Positions 18,826-33,800 of a DNA stretch of 64,000 nt are shown one piece after another (position 1 is the first letter of the stretch; every line of letters starts with the position of its first letter). Source of the stretch: Girardinichthys multiradiatus (taxonomy: Eukaryota > Chordata > Actinopteri > Cyprinodontiformes > Goodeidae). A model generated the notes under the pieces. It worked only from the letters and a program-made list of their open reading frames with translations, was not told the DNA's origin and did no database searches. Location of the stretch: the NCBI RefSeq assembly GCF_021462225.1, contig NC_061797.1, positions 37,846,147 through 37,910,146 on the forward strand. The letters are read 5' to 3'. The position numbers and the translations under genes were made by a program.

Positions 18826-21800
18826 TTGGCTGCACGTTTAACCGCCCAGGAGGAGCAGATTCGGCTTCTCATCGCTGAAATATCAGCTCTTCGGGACGGA
18901 TTAAACGGCGGCACCGACCGCGTCAGGGTTGCTGTCGTAAGTCCGGAGCTCGAAAACCTGCGGACGGAGAATGAGAAGCTCAGGTACCGGTTGCTGCACC
19001 TGCGGAGGGGTTTGCAGGCTGAGCTGGAGATGGAGGAGGCGGCGCAAGGAAGGAAGCAGCCAGAAGCCAAGTGTGGCAAAACCCCGGAGAAGAATACCAA
19101 AAAGCACCATCAGACAAACAGCCGAGCTGATAACCGGGTAATAATAGATATTGACATCTTATATAGGTTGGACTATTAACTGGGAATACAACATTAAAAG
19201 TGGATCAGTAGCAGTGATTAGTCATTGTGAGTGACCATCCCATGTCTACAGGCAGCTGTCTCACTCAGTCACTGTGTCTGTTGTGTCCTGTTGGATCTGA
19301 CGTGTTGTCCATCATCAACACGTGGTTTGTTAGTGGAGCTGTTCCAGGTCCATGAACCAGAACCATGCTGCAATGCAACCCGCTTAAACAAAAACAAACA
19401 AACCAATACTTTTAACTTATTTCCAATTTTAGGCCAATATCCAAATTCCCAGTCTTTTCTAAAGCGCTGGAACATAAATTGTTTTTTAACCAGCTCCAGA
19501 TCTTTTTGTACTTAACTGACAGAAACCTTTCTTTATGATTTTAAATCCCACCATAGTATATTGTCAGCACTTATAAAACTTTTGATTTATTTGTCACATG
19601 CAAAAGTGATTGTGGAATATGTTTAGATCTCTGTGCATTTGTGGAAACGGTGAATAACAAAATCCATATTTCTCAATTGGAGAAATGTGTTGAAATTAAT
19701 GGAATTGCTCTATAACAGTTCTTTCCTACATAGAAGAATGGATATTCACTGTTAGAATTGGGTGCTCATCATCATCATCATAATCTACAGCTTCACTCAC
19801 ATGTGGAGTGCCCCAAGGGTATTTTCTTGGTCCACTTCTGTTCTCGCTATTCAAACTTCCATTTGGTTTGATTTTAAACAAACATATATTTCATTTGACT
19901 GTTATGCAGATGTGTTCTAGATCTACCCCTTCTAAAAAAACAACAACAACAACAAAAAAAACCGCATGCAACCATTCTGAGTTCCTGAATGGACTAGGGA
20001 GGACACTTAACTCTATTAACCTAAATAAAATGTAACAGCATGGTGGTGCAGTTAGTGCCGTTGCCTTGCATCAAGGAGGTCCATGTTTTGAATCCCGTCC
20101 AGGGCCTTTCTATGTGATGTTTGCATGTTCTCCCATGCATGTGTGGGTTGTCATTGGGTGCTCTGGCTTCCTTTCACAGTCCAAAATGTGCATGTTATGT
20201 TAATTGGTCTCTCTTAACTGCTCTTAGGTATGAATGTGTGTGTGGTTGTTTTTTTTTTTGTCCTGTGTGTTGCCCTGTGATGGTCTAGTGACCTGTCCAA
20301 CTTTCTTTAAAAAGCCTGACAAAACAGTTTTCTGATACAAATTATTGCAACAACCTTGTACTTTGGGTTCTTTTATTTCACTGAATGCTCATCAAGATGT
20401 AATGTGGCTTTTGAGAAAAAGATATGTGATTGTGAGACCGCCAATACAAATGTTCTCTCCTTTTATTAATAGGTACCAATCCCAGACAAGAAACCCAGTG
20501 AGAAAAGCAAGAAGGACAAGAAGCAGGATAAGGAGCAAGTGGATGGAGGAGTAAAAAAGGTAAATGTTACATGAAGTTCTTTTATAACTGGTAGTTATAG
20601 TGAGGGAAATATACTTTCTGATTTTGATTACTTACAAATAAACAAATAAATGGTATTGACTAGTCTCTAGTAGTGATGGTAGCTTCATTTTAATGTGGTG
20701 AGACAGAATATCTCTTTGCCATCAACTCGACCTGTTGAGTTTGGAGGAAGACAGATGTCAGCATGGCCTGAAGAAAACCTCCACAGTCAGGCACGGAGGT
20801 GGAAGCTTTATGCTTTAGGCCGTGTTTGCGACATGGGTAGATGATGACTTTACCACATATAGAGGCCAATGGACAGGGCCAGTTACTTTAAAATCCCTCA
20901 ACCAGAACAACGTTGAACCATGAAGATATTTGTTTTGTCTTATCAAAACAGATGCACATATTTGCCATCAGTCAATTTTGGTGACGCTGACAGGAGTTTT
21001 TTACTTTTATTCCTTCTAAAGCTGAACCCATGGCCGACGTATGTTCCTGAGCGTCTCAGCCTCTACGAGGAGCTTAAGAAGGAGAGCGATGCCCTGCTGG
21101 TGAAGAAGGCTGCAGAAAGTAAACCCATTATTGTTGAGCTGACAGATGGGCAAAAGGTGCCAGGGAAGTCTTGGGTTACCACGCCATATCAGTTAGCTTG
21201 TGACATCAGGTAATTTTTCTTTTCTTTTTATTGATATAAAGATGAAAACCAATGATGTAATAATGAAGGCAGCTTTTGTGAGGCTGTCCTGTATTCTGTC
21301 TTTCAGTCAAAGCCTGGCTGACAGTGCAGTGATTTCTCGAGTGAATGGCGAACTTTGGGATCTGGACAGACCTCTAGAGCAGGACTGCTCTCTTGAGATC
21401 TTGCGCTTTGACGATGAAGACGCTCAAGCTGTGAGTACAAAGAGCCTCTGCTCATTTAAAGCTGCACTCAGTCTTTCTTTTTTAACATTCTGCAATCCAA
21501 TCGTGCACATTTTCAAACCATTATTTCAAAATGTATAACAAAGGATAGCAGGAGAGTTGAAAACCGACTTAAACAACTCATTTGTGGGGTATTCTGGTGT
21601 TAAAAAGTCAACAACTGGAAAGTCCTCTCTGAAAACAGACCTGTTTTGTAGGGCTTACAGTTGTTGGAAACAATTATTTATGTTGTTTTTGTACAAGCAG
21701 GATACACCCAGAGGGCATCAGGACTTCTGAATTAAAGCAGTGAAGTTTTGAAATGAATTCAAGGACATCTGACTTTACCAAAGCTCAGGAGAGAAATGGA

Positions 21801-24800
21801 TCATGACCGGGAAGAAGGACCTTAAGCACATAATGTTTACCAAATAGATGATAGAAAGCATTTACCCAGTTCCAATAGAAAAGACAATATAATCTGTACA
21901 GATAGCTGTTTTTGGGAAGAAACCATTTATCGTTGCTCATTGGAAGCTGCTCTTTAATATTCCTTTTTTAAATGAAAAAGCTTCAGTGGAAAACGATTCT
22001 GCATTTCCATAAGAATCTGATCTGTGAAACGTGGTGGTCGTGTAATGGTTTGGGACCATTTTTACAGCATCCTTGCTTGTTGTTCCTGACTGAAACATAT
22101 ATTTGTGTTTCTGTGCAAGAGTGACGCATTTAGTGCTGTACAAAGGTTAAACATACCATTTGTTCACAAATTAGTGTCCTGTATATTACTCATCATTTTG
22201 TCTCATTTGGTCCATTTAGTTGTCTTTTGTTTGCTGTAAATCTTTTCATAATGGCCTCTAATAAACAGTATCTTCATCTTACTGCTAGGTGTACTGGCAC
22301 TCCAGCGCACACATCCTGGGAGAAGCCATGGAGCGCTTTTATGGAGGTTGTTTGTGTTACGGCCCCCCGATAGAGAACGGTTTTTACTACGACATGTTCC
22401 TGGATGGACAGAAGTGAGCAAGTACTTTTTCATTTTCTGCATATTTACAGCTGTGCTTTAAAAAATTATTTAAATCTTCGCATGGAGAGAAACAAGATAA
22501 TTTCTATATATTTTTAAATCTAACTCCCATTTAAGACATGTTTGTAGTCATAGAAGTTTCTTCATTCACAATCTTTCATTGAGGCTTACAGCTGAGAAGA
22601 AACTGATCATATAAAATGAACCGGGTCCAAATTCAAGATTACGGTCTTGTTAGGTATGGGCAGGAATGTGAGAACAGTACTAAACTTGAATCCTGGTTAA
22701 AGGACCTGGATGTGTTTGGTGTTTCCAGGTCGGTGTCCAGCACAGAGTTTGGGGACTTGGAGGCTTTGTGTAAGGCTGTGGTGAAAGAGAAACAGCCTTT
22801 TGAGAGACTTGAAATCAGTAAAGAGACACTGCTAAAAATGTTTAAGGTAAGTACATCGAGGATGGATGTTCCCTCTCAGTCTGGGCTCCTCAGTTTGGTT
22901 TCAGGAAACAATGCTATGCCCCAGATGGTTTAGGATACTTGCATCAATTCAAGGCTGGACATCAATGGAAATGTTTAAATTATGAATACTTTTTCTAAAG
23001 CTTTTTGTTTTTCATCAAAAATATTTTTTCCTTCTAGTACAACAAATTTAAGTGTCGCATTCTGAATGAGAAAGTTACCACCCCCACTACAACAGTCTAC
23101 AGGCAAGTCCTTTTTCTCACACTGTTTTTAGAAAAAGAAATATTAATTTTGAATCCATTAATCCGCATGTTATTTTCTAGAGTCAGTAACCTCTACACGT
23201 GAATCTTTTCCAGATGTGGGCCCCTAATTGACTTATGCAGAGGCCCTCATGTCAGACACACCGGGAAGATCAAGGCAATGAAGATTTACAAGGTGGGTGG
23301 AAATGGTTTAAAGTTTTCACATTTTCTTAAATCACAGCCATTATGGTTTGCGTTGGGATTTTAGTGATAGCCCAACATAGAGTAGTGTATTACATTGAAG
23401 TTGATGGAAAGGATACATGCCACACTTTGCAGATGATTACATTTCTCTTTTTATCTCCATCATCAGAACTCTTCCACCTACTGGGAGGGCCGCTCAGACA
23501 TGGAAACTCTGCAGAGGATTTATGGGATTTCCTTCCCAGACTCAAAGATGCTGAAGGAGTGGGAGCGCTTTCAGGAGGAGGCCAGGAATAGAGACCACAG
23601 AAAGATTGGCAAAGTGAGTCAGTACACGCAGACACGTTTTAGCCCTCTAATTTTAAGCCTCTACCTGCTGAGAGACTGATTCTCACTCTACAATTGTGCA
23701 GTCAACATCATCGCTCACGCATCTCCTCCGCTTTTACAGTCTTTGTTAGCGGTTTTGTAGATGTGGCAAAACACTGAGAGGAGTTTCAACCACATCTTAC
23801 TGAAAAACAGTTTCTGTACAAATAAACAAACCTTTTTCCTTCTAAAGCTGAAATGACTTCTTTCATCTAGTTTACCATTTAAACATGAAGTGCTTTACCT
23901 TGTCTGTTTCCTATCATAAACCAGCTGAGGGCGCTGTGCTTCTTCATCCTGGTGCATTTAGGACACCTGTGAATCATCCAGGCACCCCGTTTGGTTACTC
24001 AGAGTAAGAGATGCAGACAGCAGCAACTCAGTCAGCCCTTTTTTTAACGTAGTCCCATATTAAACATGAGTGTCAAGATTATTCAAAAAGCTCCCGTGCT
24101 GAGTTACCATTCTTGCTCAGTGGCACGTTCCTGACCTTTCATTCAGTCACTGCCTCCAACCTGTTCTGGCCCAAGACTTTGGATGTCTTGGTGGTTGCTT
24201 ACCTTTTTGATTTAGAAGTGGTTATTATGCTTAAAGGAAGTCAATAAATGATGCTGGACATGAGTGTAAGGTTTGCAGGAAAAGTTAAATCTTCAAGGCA
24301 GAGGAGCACTTTACGTGATTTAATGGGAATCTCTTGTTAGTCAGACTAATAAATTAGATTACTATAATCTTTCTAAGTCTTTTCATTAGACTAGAGAGAC
24401 CAAAGATATAAACAAACCATCATTTTAGTCACAATGACCATCTCCAGAATGTTGCTTTTTCAGACAAATTTTTTATTTCTGAGCAAACCTGTTGAGGATA
24501 TAAAAACATTTTATATTTTTGAGATTCTGGGACACTACATGCATTAAATAAGGTTCTTTTGGCTGAAAGCTCCAGCAAGGACATTTTGAACCGATTTGGA
24601 GAAAAGCAGTTAAAGTGATTTGTTCTTGTGCCCTACATCCATTTACAGGTGGACTATTACAAATCCAGCTGTTTTTTTTTTTCATATTCACCTTTAAGAA
24701 TTTGATATACCCAAGGTGCCAACAATCAATCTCACAATTGGTTGAAATGCCTAGAAGTGGTACAGCATGTCACCTGGGAGCATAATTTGTCAAACCAGAG

Positions 24801-27800
24801 GGCCTTGTCATTGTTATCACTATACTGGATTTATTCCTGCTTGTTTCCATTATAAAAGTGGACCTTGCTGTCCAGCTGGGAGGGCACTGTGATGTGGGAT
24901 GATTGGTTTACTTCCTGCTGTGATGACGGAGTTTCTCATTGGCTTGTACATGCAGACGAGAAGTTATTAAAAAGTCATTTATTTTGTCACCCTCACAGGA
25001 TCAGGAGCTGTTCTTCTTCCACGATCTCAGCCCCGGCAGCTGTTTCTTCATGCCACGTGGAGCCTATGTCTACAACACACTCACAGAGTTCATCAGGGTA
25101 CGACTGATTCAATCAGTCAAAACAATTCTTTCCTTTCTATACAATTTGATGCCACCTGTAAGGTAGCTCTATTTGGAACCTCAGACTCTTACTTTATTCT
25201 ACATGAAAGTTTTTAAAACATCTCACTGCTTCTGCTGCAGGCAGCAATTATGATTTTAAAAACTGAAGCACTGCAGGGGTGCTATAACACAGAAACACTC
25301 TGTCTGAGTCAATGAGGTTCAGGCTATACTTAACATTTCCTATGAGCTGGAGGTGATTGCCACTTCCCTGCATTACAGACCAGTTGCTTGCAGCGAACTG
25401 GTACCGTTCGGTTTTCATACGTTTTTCATAAGTTTAGATTCACCTATGCCGATGCAAAAGTGCAGTGTGCATTTAAAAAAAAAACATGGCTCATTTTCCT
25501 TTTATCTTCACAGTTATGAGCTACTTTGTTTTGTTTTTTAGCTTTAATTGAAAGAAAAAAACATCACGGAAGTCTGTGGTTGTTGAGGGTAAACATTTGG
25601 AAAAAGTTCAAGGGGTGTGATCACTCCTTCAAGGCTCTGTAAATATTTGTCAGGTTGTAGGTCCAGCGAGTCGAATATTTGCAGAAACTAGATGGTATGC
25701 TCAGTCTGTTGCAGAACATCTAACTTTCTAGTTGAAACTTTAGACTTCAGAGCAACTTGAGCAGACTTTCTTGACTCAGCAGGGGATTTCTAACATTTGT
25801 TGCAGTCGAATTGACATCTCCAAGGCTTTCACGGCAGGCTGCACACACCCACAGCTCAGGCCATGCCAGAGTACTGCACATAGGCTCCACAGAAATGGTG
25901 CAAGATCATTATCACTACACCCCAGTTTGTTCTCACTTTGAAACTTTGCATTTCCCTCTAACACATGTTATCAGAACGTTTAGTGTGAAACCTTCAGGAA
26001 ATGGCCCTCATATACTTGACTGCTAGCAGCCTCAAATGGCAGTTTTATTAGTGTGTGCATAATGTTTTTTTTTCTGCTAAAAATAATTAGAAAAAGCTGA
26101 CTGGGCATTCATTTTCTCACTACCTACTTTGTTTTTCACATATTCACAGAAATCTTTTCCACTGGCTTTCCACTCTTGGCAGCAAAACAGACCAACAGGC
26201 TGTTGCAGGTTTCTCTTCAGAGCAAAAAAAACATTTGGATTAATAAAACGCATGAGATGCTGTTTTTGTTGCAGTAGCTCTGGGTTTCAGTGAAGTACCT
26301 TTGCTGTCTATCTGGAACGTTTAGCCATAAGTGGTTTTCTTGTTTATCCAGGACGAGTACTGGAGAAGAGGCTTTCAGGAAGTTGCCTCCCCCAACATCT
26401 ATAACAGCAGGTTGTGGGAGACATCTGGCCACTGGCAGCACTACAGTGAAAACATGTTTTCATTCCCCGTGGAAGATGACATCTTTGCGTTGAAGCCAAT
26501 GAACTGCCCCGGCCACTGGTAAATTTAGAGTGTCTCCCGGCGGTTTGCACATGAAAACATCTCACACCAAGCAGAGGTTTAAGGCGCACAGTCGTCCAGT
26601 TTGATATGCGTCTCTCTGGTTTGCTTCCCACAGCTTGATGTTCAACCACAGGCCCCGCTCATGGCGGGAGCTTCCTCTGAGGCTGGCGGATTTTGGGGTC
26701 CTGCACAGGAATGAGCTGTCAGGAACTCTGACAGGCCTGACCCGAGTGCGGCGCTTTCAGCAGGATGACGCGCACATTTTCTGCGTGATGGAGCAGGTCA
26801 GACCTGAAATCTGACATCTAAATTAAGAATAATCTGTGCAGAATATCAGATATCAGCTACCCTATTATTATTACTATTATTATTAATTTTATTTTTTTTA
26901 CTGTCATGTTCCACCACTGAGAAATATGGTTTGAACCATTTAGTTCTGTCATTTATACTAAATAAATCACATATTAGTTTTGATATTGGATTTTATATTG
27001 GATTATTATACAAACATTCCCATGAACCTAAACAAACAGAAAGGACCAATGGTTCAAATATTTCCATCATTTAAAGTTATACAGGTGCATCTCGAAAACT
27101 AGTCATTTAAATCAAAACTTGAAACTCTTATTTAATATCGATTCGTTACCTACAAAGTAATATTAACATAGTTAATCAGAGGATTATGGCTTGCATCTAA
27201 TGGAAAAGCAAAAACAACATGCAGTTTCTCTAAATATTTGAAAATTATAGACCCAAAAAAAAAGGAGTTTTAAATACAGTTATGTTAGGACTGACAGCCA
27301 TGGGAAGACTGCTGTCTTGACAGTGATGGACTCCCTCACACTGAAACAAAGGTGGGGGATCTTTGCTTGTTAACCCCCTCTCCCCTCTCTCAATAATCAA
27401 TCTGTCTGATTTTAAAGTGTTCTGATATGTTATGTTTCATATTAATGTTCATGATTAACCTATAATTAAATGGTTAGTCAGATTTTCTTGATTTAAATTA
27501 CTATAATACCAAGAAGTATTCAAATGTATAGTTTATTCATCTTTTCAACAAGCAAAAAAGAGAAAAACTAAAAACCGTATTTATTTATTTATATATATTT
27601 GTAATGTATCGTCACGAGCAAAAACTTGAAATGCATTATACTTTATAGTTTGACGTATTCTGATGGATTGTCTATTGAAACATTATGGTCAAGTTTATTT
27701 ATTTGGCGCTTTTCAGCAACAAGGCACTCAAGGTGCTGTACATAAGGAAAAACATTACAGTGATACAGAAAATCAAACAACAGAGGTAATTAAAAAAAAT

Positions 27801-30800
27801 AGAATAGAATGATAATTAAGAAAACAAAAAGAAAATTGGACTGAAAACTTAACTAATTATGCTTAGATGACACATCCAAAGGCCACTCTAAACAAATAAG
27901 TTTTTTATCTTGATTTAAAGCAACGTAGGGTTTTGGCGCTTTTACAGTTTTCTGGGAGTTTATTCCAGATTAGTGGAGCATAAGAACTAAAAGCTGCTTC
28001 TCCATGTTTGGTTCTGGTTCTGGGTATGCAGAGTAGGTTTGAGCCAGAAGACCTGAGAGGTCTGGGTGGTTGATACACTGACAACAAGTCTGTAATGTAT
28101 TTTGGTGCTAAGCCATTCAGTGATTTATAGACTAACAGAAGTATTTTAAAGTCTATTCTCTGAGATACAGGGAGCCAGCGTAGGGACTTTAGAACCGGGG
28201 TGATGTGCTCCACTTTCTTAGTTCAAGTGAGGACAGCAGCGTTCTGGATCAACTGCAGCTCTCTGATTGACTTTTTAGGCAGACCTGTGAAGACACCGTT
28301 GCAGGAATCAATTCTACTAAAGATGAACGCATGAATTAGTTTTTCAACGTCCTGCTGAGACATTAGTCCTTTAATCCTGGAGATGTTCTTCAGGTGATAG
28401 AAGGCCGACCTTGTTACTGTCTTTATGTGCCTCTGAAGGTTCAGGTCTGAGTCCATCACTACACCCAGGTTTCGAGCCTGACTGGTGGTTTCTAGCTGTA
28501 TTAACTGAAGCTGTGAGCTAACTTTTAAACACTCTTCCTTTGGTTCAAAGATTATTACTTCAGTTTTGTTTTGATTCAGCTGAAGAAAATGTTAGCAAAT
28601 CCATGCATTGATTTCTTCTAAGCATTTACCCAGCGCTTGAATGGGTTCATGGTCACATGGTGACATCGTAGCATATAGCTGTGTGTCGTCTGCATAGTTA
28701 TGATAACTTACATTGTTGTTTATTAAAATCTGAGTTAGGGGAGCATGTAGATATTGAATAGGAGGGGCCCTAAAATGGACCCTTGGGGAACGCCACATGT
28801 GATTTTTGTGCTCTCTGATGTAAAGTTACCTACTGACACAAAAAAGTCCCTGTCCTTCAAGTAGGATTTAAACCAATTGAGTGCTGTGCTGTTTATGGAA
28901 GTTTTGACATCTGACTTATATTTACAGTCAGGCTAGCCAGGGTATACTCAAAGTATATTTGAAGATTAATATACTTCATTAAAGTCTTTTTTTTAAGCAA
29001 CCATATACCAAGTAGTATATTTTTAATTACAGTCATTTTCAATAAATTATAGCATGCGCTTCACTGTGGCTCATCGGTAAGATTAAAAGTACCTTTTGAA
29101 AATTACAACCTTTAAGCAGGTATTAAACATACAGGTCCTTCTCAAAAAATTTGCATATTGTGATAAAGTTCATTATTTTCCTTAATGTCATGATGAAAAT
29201 TTAACATTCATATATTTTAGATTCATTGCACACTAACTGAAATATTTCAGGTCTTTTATTGTCTTAATATGGATGATTTTGGCATACAGCTCATGAAAAC
29301 CCAAAATTCCTATCTCACAAAATTAGCATATCATTAAAAGGGTCTCTAAACGAGCTATGAACCTAATCATCTGAATCAACGAGTTAACTCTAAACACCTG
29401 CAAAAGATTCCTGAGGCCTTTAAAACTCCCAGCCTGGTTCATCACTCAAAACCCCAATCATGGGTAAGACTGCCGACCTGACTGCTGTCCAGAAGGCCAC
29501 TATTGACACCCTCAAGCAAGAGGGTAAGACACAGAAAGAAATTTCTGAACGAATAGGCTGTTCCCAGAGTGCTGTATCAAGGCACCTCAGTGGGAAGTCT
29601 GTGGGAAGGAAAAAGTGTGGCAGAAAACGCTGCACAACGAGAAGAGGTGACCGGACCCTGAGGAAGATTGTGGAGAAGGGCTGATTCCAGACCTTGGGGG
29701 ACCTGCGGAAGCAGTGGACTGAGTCTGGAGTAGAAACATCCAGAGCCACCGTGCACAGGCGTGTGCAGGAAATGGGCTACAGGTGCCGCATTCCCCAGGT
29801 CAAGCCACTTTTGAACCAGAAACAGCAGCAGAAGCGCCTGACCTGGGCTACAGAGAAGCAACACTGGACTGTTGCTCAGTGGTCCAAAGTACTTTTTTCG
29901 GATGAAAGCAAATTCTGCATGTCATTTGGAAATCAAGGTGCCAGAGTCTGGAGGAAGACTGGGGAGAAGGAAATGCCAAAATGCCAGAAGTCCAGTGTCA
30001 AGTACCCACAGTCAGTGATGGTCTGGGTGCCGTGTCAGCTGCTGGTGTTGGTCCACTGTGTTTTATCAAGGGCAGGGTCAATGCAGCTAGCTATCAGGAG
30101 ATTTTGGAGCACTTCATGCTTCCATCTGCTGAAAAGCTTTATGGAGATGAAGATTTCATTTTTCAGCACGACCTGGCACCTGCTCACAGTGCCAAAACCA
30201 CTGGTAAATGGTTTACTGACCATGGTATCACTGTGCTCAATTGGCCTGCCAACTCTCCTGACCTGAACCCCATAGAGAATCTGTGGGATATTGTGAAGAG
30301 AACGTTGAGAGACTCAAGACCCAACACTCTGGATGAGCTAAAGGCCGCTATCGAAGCATCCTGGGCCTCCTTAAGACCTCAGCAGTGCCACAGGCTGATT
30401 GCCTCCATGCCACGCCGCATTGAAGCAGTCATTTCTGCAAAAGGATTCCCGACCAAGTATTGAGTGCATAACTGTACATGATTATTTGAAGGTTGACGTA
30501 TTTTGTATTGAAAACACTTTTCTTTTATTGGTCGGATGAAATATGCTAATTTTGTGAGATAGGAATTTTGGGTTTTCATGAGCTGTATGCCAAAATCATT
30601 CGTATTAAGACAATAAAAGACCTGAAATATTTCAGTTAGTGTGCAATGAATCTAAAATATATGAATGTTAAATTTTCATCATGACATTATGGAAAATAAT
30701 GAACTTTATCACAATATGCTAATATTTTGAGAAGGACCTGTACTTTTCAGGGAAATTGCAGGCCATTAATCCTTTTTACTATTTTCAATACGCCTACATT

Positions 30801-33800
30801 TCAGTATTAAAGTGTTTTTCTTATTGGTCTGACGTAATATTCTAATCCTTAATGTTGCGTTTTCATTGACAGTAAATGGAAAATAATCATAACTAACAAA
30901 AATAAATGTTTACACATGTTAATAAAAATTAGGAAGAAGTGATGATGGTTTTTAAAGGATTGCTATCAGTGTAATGTTTATCTAAAATGAGCACCAAGGG
31001 ATGAGGGGAGGGTGGTGCAACTGGCAGGGATAGCCAATATAAAATAGAAAATTGAGTGGAAGGAAAAGGTTTGGTAGGGTTTCAGTTTTTGAACTCAGTC
31101 ACATAAATTCACAGTTCAATGATCCCCTGTAGGATTTAACCCACGAAAGCTTCTTTTTTTTTTACACCCTCATATTTTTTTATATTTTTTTAAATACAGA
31201 TTGAGTCAGAGATGAAGGGTTGTCTGGACTTCCTCCGCTGTGTTTACGACGTGTTCGGATTCACCTTCCAGCTTTATCTCTCAACCCGTCCAGAAAAGTA
31301 TCTTGGCGACGTGGCGGTGTGGAACCAGGCAGAGAAGGTAAACTCTGCCATGCATCATTACACCTTTAAAAATTTATTTTAATATAGCAAATTAATTCTT
31401 TTGAGTTTTGGTTCACTGTCATCTTTGTGATCTTCTAATAGCATTTCATCTGTGAGTTTTATGTGGATTATTACTGTACAGTTTCTTACATAATTCGATA
31501 TTAAGCAGGACAGCCTGAACTTCCACTCATTTTTGTGATTCTTGTATTTATTAAATATCTTTGCAATACATGCTTCATGTTTGCCAGCAACTTGAAAGCA
31601 GCTTGAATGAGTTTGGGGAGCCATGGAAACTCAACCCTGGAGACGGGGCTTTTTATGGACCCAAGGTCAGCCAATATTTTCTCATAACCTTCCGGCAAAC
31701 ACAAGATCAGCCCGACTCTCTGAAGGTCTGCAATTCTTTCTGTTCCATTGCAGATTGACATTAAGATCAAAGACGCCATTGGACGCTACCACCAGTGTGC
31801 CACTATTCAGCTGGACTTCCAGCTGCCTATTCGCTTCAACCTGACCTTTGTGGGGTGAGTCAGCTAATCAGAAGGATGCCACACTGCTGAGACTGTGTGC
31901 TGTGTTGCACCAAATCCTGGATATGAAATTTTCAAAGGAGACATGTATGCAAATTTGAACCTTCCATCCTAAAGCAATTTTAATAAACATTTTAGGGAGG
32001 GACAAAGATGCGTATCCTCTACAGCAACAAATCTTTGAATTATAAGTATTTAGGGCTTGTGAATTAGTTTACTCATTTATTGAATATCTACACAGTCTAG
32101 TGAAGAGACCTACAAATGTGAAATCAAAGGTATGGGTTAAAAACAAAACCAGAAGGAATTTTGTATTTTGGAATTTCACACAAAAACGTGGTGACTGTAA
32201 CAAAGCGTATGATGCAAACTAAAACATTTAGCATGATCTCAAGAAGTTGATCAGGCGTTGACTCTGTCAGGCAAAACGTGCTCTTTCTGGTTATTTTCAT
32301 GTCTTCACTCTGAGAGTCTCAGAACTTGATAAATAACAGAAAGACATCAGATTCTGGGGAAGGAGTCGTTCCAAGAGCTGATCACCCAATCAGAAGACGA
32401 CCTGGGGTAGCGCAAGAGATATGTCACATCAGACAATAATAAAACATTATTTATTCAAGAGGGAGACAAAAAATGTCAACAAACTACCCTAGTAGAGAAA
32501 AAAAAAACTCATGCCTATAGCTGTTTTCACATTCAACAATTAATCATTCTACTGAATAAAAATATCAAACTCCCATTTAAAGTTTAACAAAATCTATAGT
32601 TTAGGGTTATGCTTAAGCGTGTAATATCTGAAAAGAGTTGAATTTTTTTTATAGTTTTGTAAATATAAGATATTTTACATGAGAGGAACTTTGACATGTT
32701 TTGACAAACATTTTAACATTTTTGAGCCTAACACTTGGGCCATAATAAAAACATATTTTGAAGATTGTGGGACACTGTCAGGTACTTGTGGGTAAATGTG
32801 AAGAATCTGGCATTTTAATGTGACCTAGAGATAAACAGTTCTTGTATGCAATGGTCAAATCTGTTTGTTTGTATTACCTACGTGTCATTCAATGGAAATC
32901 TCTGAGAATGGATATAAATAAAATGTGAAAGTGTCACAATCTCAGAAAAGAAACGCAACTGAATCAGAAAACTGATGGAACTGCTTGTTTGTAAAGCTGA
33001 ATTTGCACATTATTATTACAGTAAAAATGTTATTGACACTTTTTCTACCCCACTTTGTCTTGTTTTGTGTGATAACAGAAAGGATGGAGATGACAGAGCG
33101 CGACCAGTCATCATCCATCGTGCCATCTTGGGCTCAGTGGAAAGGATGATTGCCATTCTGACAGAGAACTATGCAGGGAAATGGTAAGCGGCATGCCTGT
33201 TGCTCATGCCCTTTAAAAATGCTCTTGAATCACAATCCATAATGCCAAATGCATATGCGTGATGAATTAGATGTGTTTTGCTCTTATTGTGGGTGTTTTT
33301 ATGTTCCATTTATGCGGGTTGCTTTTAATTACAGGTCATTGTGTTGGACCAATCACCGCATTGTCAGCAGAACAATTCCCATACTCTTATCATCCCCACT
33401 ACAGTGATTTCAGCCTTTAACTTTGTTTTTGAGGAGGTCATGCTGACTGCTGTGTTTTCATCTTCATGCTGCACGAGAATCATCACAGCCCATCTGTCTC
33501 TCTTAAACAGGCCTCTGTGGCTCTCTCCGCAGCAGGTGATGTTGGTTCCCGTCAACCCCTCCTGTGAGGATTATGCCAACAAGGTGCCTGTCTATTTCCC
33601 AAAATAGACACTACCGTGTCACTGAATGTTTTAGGACGGTTGTACAATATGCTGTTCACCACACGAAATGTTTTTTACCCATCAGGTGTGCAAACAATTC
33701 ACAGAAGCTGGGTTCATGGCTGATGCTGACCTGGACTCTGGCTGTCTCCTGAACAAGAAAATCCGAAAGGCTCAGCTGGCCCAATATAATTTTATCCTGG

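Noticed and set aside
20036..20300. A tRNA gene, because of a B-box-like GAATCC.
   Set aside because: There is no A box at the right distance and no cloverleaf by eye. The wording is that of a common fish short repeat.
26865..26900. An ATT-rich stretch as a regulatory element.
   Set aside because: It is a simple microsatellite within tars3 intron 12.
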